From Pseudomonadota bacterium (lineage in GTDB: Bacteria > Myxococcota_A > Polyangia > Polyangiales > Polyangiaceae): 8,733 bases of DNA. Made by a program: the position numbers and the translations under genes. Where the stretch lies: NCBI GenBank assembly GCA_023432025.1, contig JAEYVE010000165.1:1-8733 (forward strand), in the 5' to 3' direction. The notes under the pieces are model-generated. The model made no database searches and had not been told where the DNA came from. It saw nothing but the letters and a program-made list of their open reading frames with translations. Below are positions 6,441 through 8,733 of this stretch, piece by piece (within the stretch, counting starts at the first letter, position 1; every line of letters starts with the position of its first letter).

Positions 6441-7283
6441 GTGGCCGAATCGATCCCGAGCGAAGCCGCACCCGCGCCCAGCGCCGTAGCTCGGCTCGGA
6501 CGCTCTGCGCTGGAAGCCGCAGGGCTGGGACGTGGGCTGTGGCTCACGCTCACCGCGGCGCTGCGCACGGCGCGCGCGCCCGGCGCGAGCGCGCGCGCCG
6601 TGTGCCGTGAAGTTTGCGTGCGTCAGATTTTCTACACGAGCGTCCAGGCGCTGGGCCTCCTCAGCGTGGTGGCGCTTTTCATCGGCGCCACTCTCGTGTT
6701 GCAAACGGAGATCCTGAGTGGCGCCGTCCACCGCGAAGTGGTCGGGCGGGTGCTCGTGGCGGTCGTCATGCGTGAGCTGGCGCCGCTCATCACCGCGGTG
6801 CTGGTAGCGGGTCGCTCTGGCACCGCAATCGCAACCGAGCTCGGCGTGATGCACGTGGGACGCGAGGTGCTCGGGCTCTCGTCTCTCGGCATCGACCCGC
6901 CGAGGCTGCTCGTGTGGCCGCGCCTCGTCGCGAGCGTGATTAGCCTCCCCGTGCTCACCGTGTACTTTGGCGCGGTAGCGGTGGCGGGGGGCTGCTTGGC
7001 GGCGCTGGCGCTCGGCGCGCACGGCCTCGGGGACCTGCAGATGGGCCTGACGGAGGCGCTCGTGCCCGCAGACTTGCCGCTGTTTCTGGTGAAAACACTG
7101 GGGCTCGGCTGCATCGTCGGGCTCTTGTGCTCGCACTTCGGGTTGCAAGTCGGCACCTCGCCGACGGACGTACCCCGGCGGGCCAGCCAAGCCGTCGTTT
7201 CGACGCTGCTCGCCTGCGTCATTTACAACACGGTCGTCACCGTCGCTTTTTACTGGTGGCTGGGCTCTCCCCTCGCGCGCTAA
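6441..7283 (+). CDS. MlaE/YrbE-type ABC lipid transporter permease
   Basis: This is the inner-membrane subunit of the MlaFEDB/TTG2 class, which moves phospholipid or other lipid between inner and outer membrane. Family signatures are strong: GATLVLQTE (82-90), MRELAPLITAVLVAGRSGTAIATELGVM (110-137, with the RELxP and AGRxGxAIAxELGxM motifs), WPRLVASVISLPVLTVYF (159-176), and a C-terminal helix ending in VTVAFYWW. About 280 residues is slightly longer than E. coli MlaE owing to an N-terminal extension (1-55). The GTG at 6441 lies 30 bases after the lacI stop, preceded by GAAGAGA. The ATPase follows 32 bases later, so these genes probably share a transcript. The substrate is unknown, and no MlaD-like MCE gene is in the window. 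Confidence 0.88.
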   Translation: MAESIPSEAAPAPSAVARLGRSALEAAGLGRGLWLTLTAALRTARAPGASARAVCREVCVRQIFYTSVQALGLLSVVALFIGATLVLQTEILSGAVHREVVGRVLVAVVMRELAPLITAVLVAGRSGTAIATELGVMHVGREVLGLSSLGIDPPRLLVWPRLVASVISLPVLTVYFGAVAVAGGCLAALALGAHGLGDLQMGLTEALVPADLPLFLVKTLGLGCIVGLLCSHFGLQVGTSPTDVPRRASQAVVSTLLACVIYNTVVTVAFYWWLGSPLAR

Positions 7284-7315
7284 GCCCGCGCTCCTTCGCT
7301 CCCGGACGACTCCCG

Positions 7316-8125
7316 ATGACTGGACCCAGCGCTCCTTCGAACCTCGCGGGCTCTGATTCGAGCTCGGCGCGCGCCCTCGCGTTCGAGCCCGGCATCACGC
7401 TCGATCGCGTTCGCTTCGGGTATGACCGCACGCGGGTTCTGGACGGCGTCACGCTCGATCTTCCGCTGGGGGACAACGTCGTCATTACGGGCCGCAACGG
7501 CGCCGGAAAGTCGACCTTGCTCTACGTCGCGGCTGGCTTACTTCGCCCCGACTTCGGAACGCTGCTCCTCGGCGGACAACGCGTCGACAGCATGCTGCCC
7601 AGCGAGCGCTTTCGCCGCGGGCACCGCGTTGGGTTCGTGTTCCAAGAAGGTGGGCTGCTCGCCAACCTGAGCGCGCGAGACAACGTGGCGCTGCCGCTCC
7701 GCTACCACGCGGACGTCTTGGGTCTCGAAGAGGCGGACATCGCGGCGCGCGTACGAACCGCCCTGGACCGCGTCGGGGTCACCGCCGGTGACGCGCGTCA
7801 GCTCCCGGCTCACCTTTCGGTGGGCAACCGCAAACGTGTCGCGCTGGCGCGCGCCCTCGCGGTTCGGCCGAGGTACTTTTTCTTCGACGACCCCGACGTG
7901 GGGCTCGATCCGGACACGGCCCGCCTCATCCACGAAATTCTCTGCTCCATGCGCGACGAGCCCCAGGTGACGCTGGTCGTGGCCACCAACCGCGCGCTGC
8001 TCATCGAGCGCCTCGGCGTGCGCGGCCTCCGGGTCACGGACGGTCGCCTGGAAGATGCGGGTCCGCTGCCTCTGTCGTCGTTTTCGCCGCCCATTCCGCC
8101 GCCGCCAGGCCTGCCCCGCCCCTGA
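7316..8125 (+). CDS. MlaF-like ABC ATPase with altered catalytic motifs
   Basis: This is the partner nucleotide-binding subunit of the upstream permease, 269 residues. Walker A GRNGAGKST (59-67) and the Q-loop VFQEGG (108-113) are normal. The signature reads LSVGN (167-171) instead of LSGGx. Walker B reads FFFDD (188-192), with Asp192 where the catalytic Glu belongs. The switch histidine is replaced by Asn225 in VVATNR. The D-loop region GLDP (196-199) is kept. All changes lie in an uninterrupted frame with normal codon use, so this is not an obvious pseudogene. It should bind ATP but may hydrolyse it slowly or be regulatory. The C terminus (from about 249) is Pro-rich and lacks the normal MlaF tail. 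The ATG at 7316 avoids overlap with the permease gene; the open frame extends further upstream but only through permease sequence. Confidence 0.87.
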   Translation: MTGPSAPSNLAGSDSSSARALAFEPGITLDRVRFGYDRTRVLDGVTLDLPLGDNVVITGRNGAGKSTLLYVAAGLLRPDFGTLLLGGQRVDSMLPSERFRRGHRVGFVFQEGGLLANLSARDNVALPLRYHADVLGLEEADIAARVRTALDRVGVTAGDARQLPAHLSVGNRKRVALARALAVRPRYFFFDDPDVGLDPDTARLIHEILCSMRDEPQVTLVVATNRALLIERLGVRGLRVTDGRLEDAGPLPLSSFSPPIPPPPGLPRP

Positions 8126-8159
8126 GCACGCCGCGGGCGCTCGTGGCGTTTCCATCCGC

Positions 8160-8165
8160 TATAGT
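8160..8165 (+). promoter_or_regulatory. Possible -10 box for the small membrane protein gene
   Basis: TATAGT matches TATAAT at five of six positions and lies nine bases before the GTG at 8175. A weak stem ACGCC/GGCGT (8128-8132, 8145-8149) followed by TT precedes it, just after the ATPase stop. The small gene may therefore have its own nearly leaderless transcript. No -35 hexamer is obvious. Confidence 0.35.
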
Positions 8166-8174
8166 CCCCACCCC

Positions 8175-8363
8175 GTGTCCGAGCCCCGCCCCAGCCCCGA
8201 CGTCGAGTCAGAGCCTGCGCCCAGCGCGTCGGATTCGATGCCCCAGCGCCACGTGCCCACGACGGCGCTCGTTCGCGGCTCGCTCGTGGTGCTCACGCTC
8301 TTGGCCACGCTCGCCCTGGTGGCGTTCCTCCTCTACTCGCTCATCGATGCGCAGCGCATCTGA
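8175..8363 (+). CDS. Small single-pass membrane protein of unknown function
   Basis: From the GTG at 8175 it has 62 residues. Residues 1-30 are Pro/Ser/Glu-rich and probably disordered. Residues about 34-56 (VRGSLVVLTLLATLALVAFLLYS) are one transmembrane helix, followed by the short tail LIDAQRI. A start at the in-frame ATG 8238 would leave 41 residues and mainly the helix. It sits where an MCE-family gene (MlaD) often lies after permease and ATPase genes, and MlaD proteins begin with just such an anchor helix; no MCE domain follows, since the next gene begins 51 bases later. It could be a small accessory subunit of the transporter, an unrelated small protein, or a remnant. I do not recognise the family. 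Confidence 0.55.
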   Translation: MSEPRPSPDVESEPAPSASDSMPQRHVPTTALVRGSLVVLTLLATLALVAFLLYSLIDAQRI

Positions 8364-8414
8364 ACGCACTCTAAAAGTACAACCCACGCGCCTCACGAGC
8401 GCGATCTGGACACC

Positions 8415-8733
8415 ATGACGGAACGACTCATCGATCGGCGTATTTTGCTCACCGGCGTTTCGCGCGGCGTCGGCTTCGAAACGGCCAAGCTGTTCCTCGC
8501 CGAAGGCGCGAACGTGCTCGGCGTGGCCCGCGACCCCGAGCGCCTCGAACGCGCCAGCCGCGCGCTCGAGACGATCGCGCCGGGACGCTTTCGCGCGCTG
8601 TGTGTGCGGCTCGGCGCCCCCGGCTTCGAAGAGGTGATTGGCGAAGCCGTGCAAGCACAATGGGGCGCTCTCGACGTGCTCTTCAACAACGCCGGGGTGA
8701 TGTTGAGCCACGATCCGGGCATCCACGGAGAAG
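8415..8733 (+). CDS. Short-chain dehydrogenase/reductase, 3' end outside the window
   Basis: The first 106 residues are visible and the frame is open to the window edge. The nucleotide-binding motif TGVSRGVG (13-20) matches TGxxxGxG, and NNAGV (92-96) is the second family motif. An Arg at the end of strand 2 (GVARDPERL, 36-44) suggests NADP(H) preference. The position usually held by an Asp before the third helix reads CVRLGAPG (62-69), so that adenine contact may be missing. The active-site Ser/Tyr/Lys lie beyond the edge, so substrate and activity cannot be judged. It starts at ATG 8415, 51 bases after the small membrane protein. A role in modifying lipid or sugar is possible but not shown. 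Confidence 0.85.
   Translation, partial: MTERLIDRRILLTGVSRGVGFETAKLFLAEGANVLGVARDPERLERASRALETIAPGRFRALCVRLGAPGFEEVIGEAVQAQWGALDVLFNNAGVMLSHDPGIHGE

Noticed and set aside
8208..8726. 172-residue minus-strand open frame at the right edge
   Set aside because: It lies opposite the small membrane protein and the SDR gene, whose TGxxxGxG and NNAG motifs fix the real strand.
1..8733. tRNA, CRISPR array or insertion sequence
   Set aside because: No cloverleaf with a GTTC-type T-loop, no regularly spaced repeats, and no transposase or terminal inverted repeats with target duplication were found by eye.

Overview
The DNA is very GC-rich, with strong G/C bias at third codon positions. It carries a Ser/Thr kinase with an HRDVSPQN catalytic loop and a membrane-anchored proline-rich tail, next to a secreted TPR/PEGA-type protein. 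This combination is typical of Myxococcota, probably the Polyangiales/Sorangiineae side. That placement is inferred from gene style, not from a marker gene. No rRNA, tRNA, CRISPR array, transposase or phage gene was seen.

Left part (1-4390). Positions 1-432 hold no convincing gene but are unusually rich in potential hairpins. A minus-strand gene (433-1362) encodes a membrane-anchored protein that looks like an alpha/beta-hydrolase fold without its catalytic residues. A 352-base divergent intergenic region separates it from the plus-strand kinase gene (1715-3244). The kinase converges tail to tail with the minus-strand TPR/PEGA-like protein (3350-4390). Two hairpins, each followed by a short T-rich run, face each other at the junction.

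Right part (4585-8733), all on the plus strand. First comes a compact gluconokinase (gntK-like), then a 290-base intergenic region with short repeats, then a LacI-family repressor. Spaced by only about 30-50 bases after it are an MlaE-type lipid-transport permease, an MlaF-like ABC ATPase, a 62-residue (or 41-residue) single-pass membrane protein, and the start of a short-chain dehydrogenase that runs off the window. The close spacing suggests that lacI, permease and ATPase are co-transcribed. The small gene has its own possible -10 box.

How they may work together. The kinase and the TPR/PEGA protein probably belong to envelope signalling. Gluconokinase plus a LacI-family regulator resembles known gluconate control, but here the regulator is physically linked to a lipid-transport ABC module instead. 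The most notable point is the ATPase: its Walker A is intact, but the signature motif, catalytic Walker B acid and H-switch are all altered. The MCE (MlaD) partner is missing from the window. Several starts lack a Shine-Dalgarno sequence and have a TAT-containing -10-like hexamer 8-11 bases upstream, which hints at very short or leaderless transcripts.
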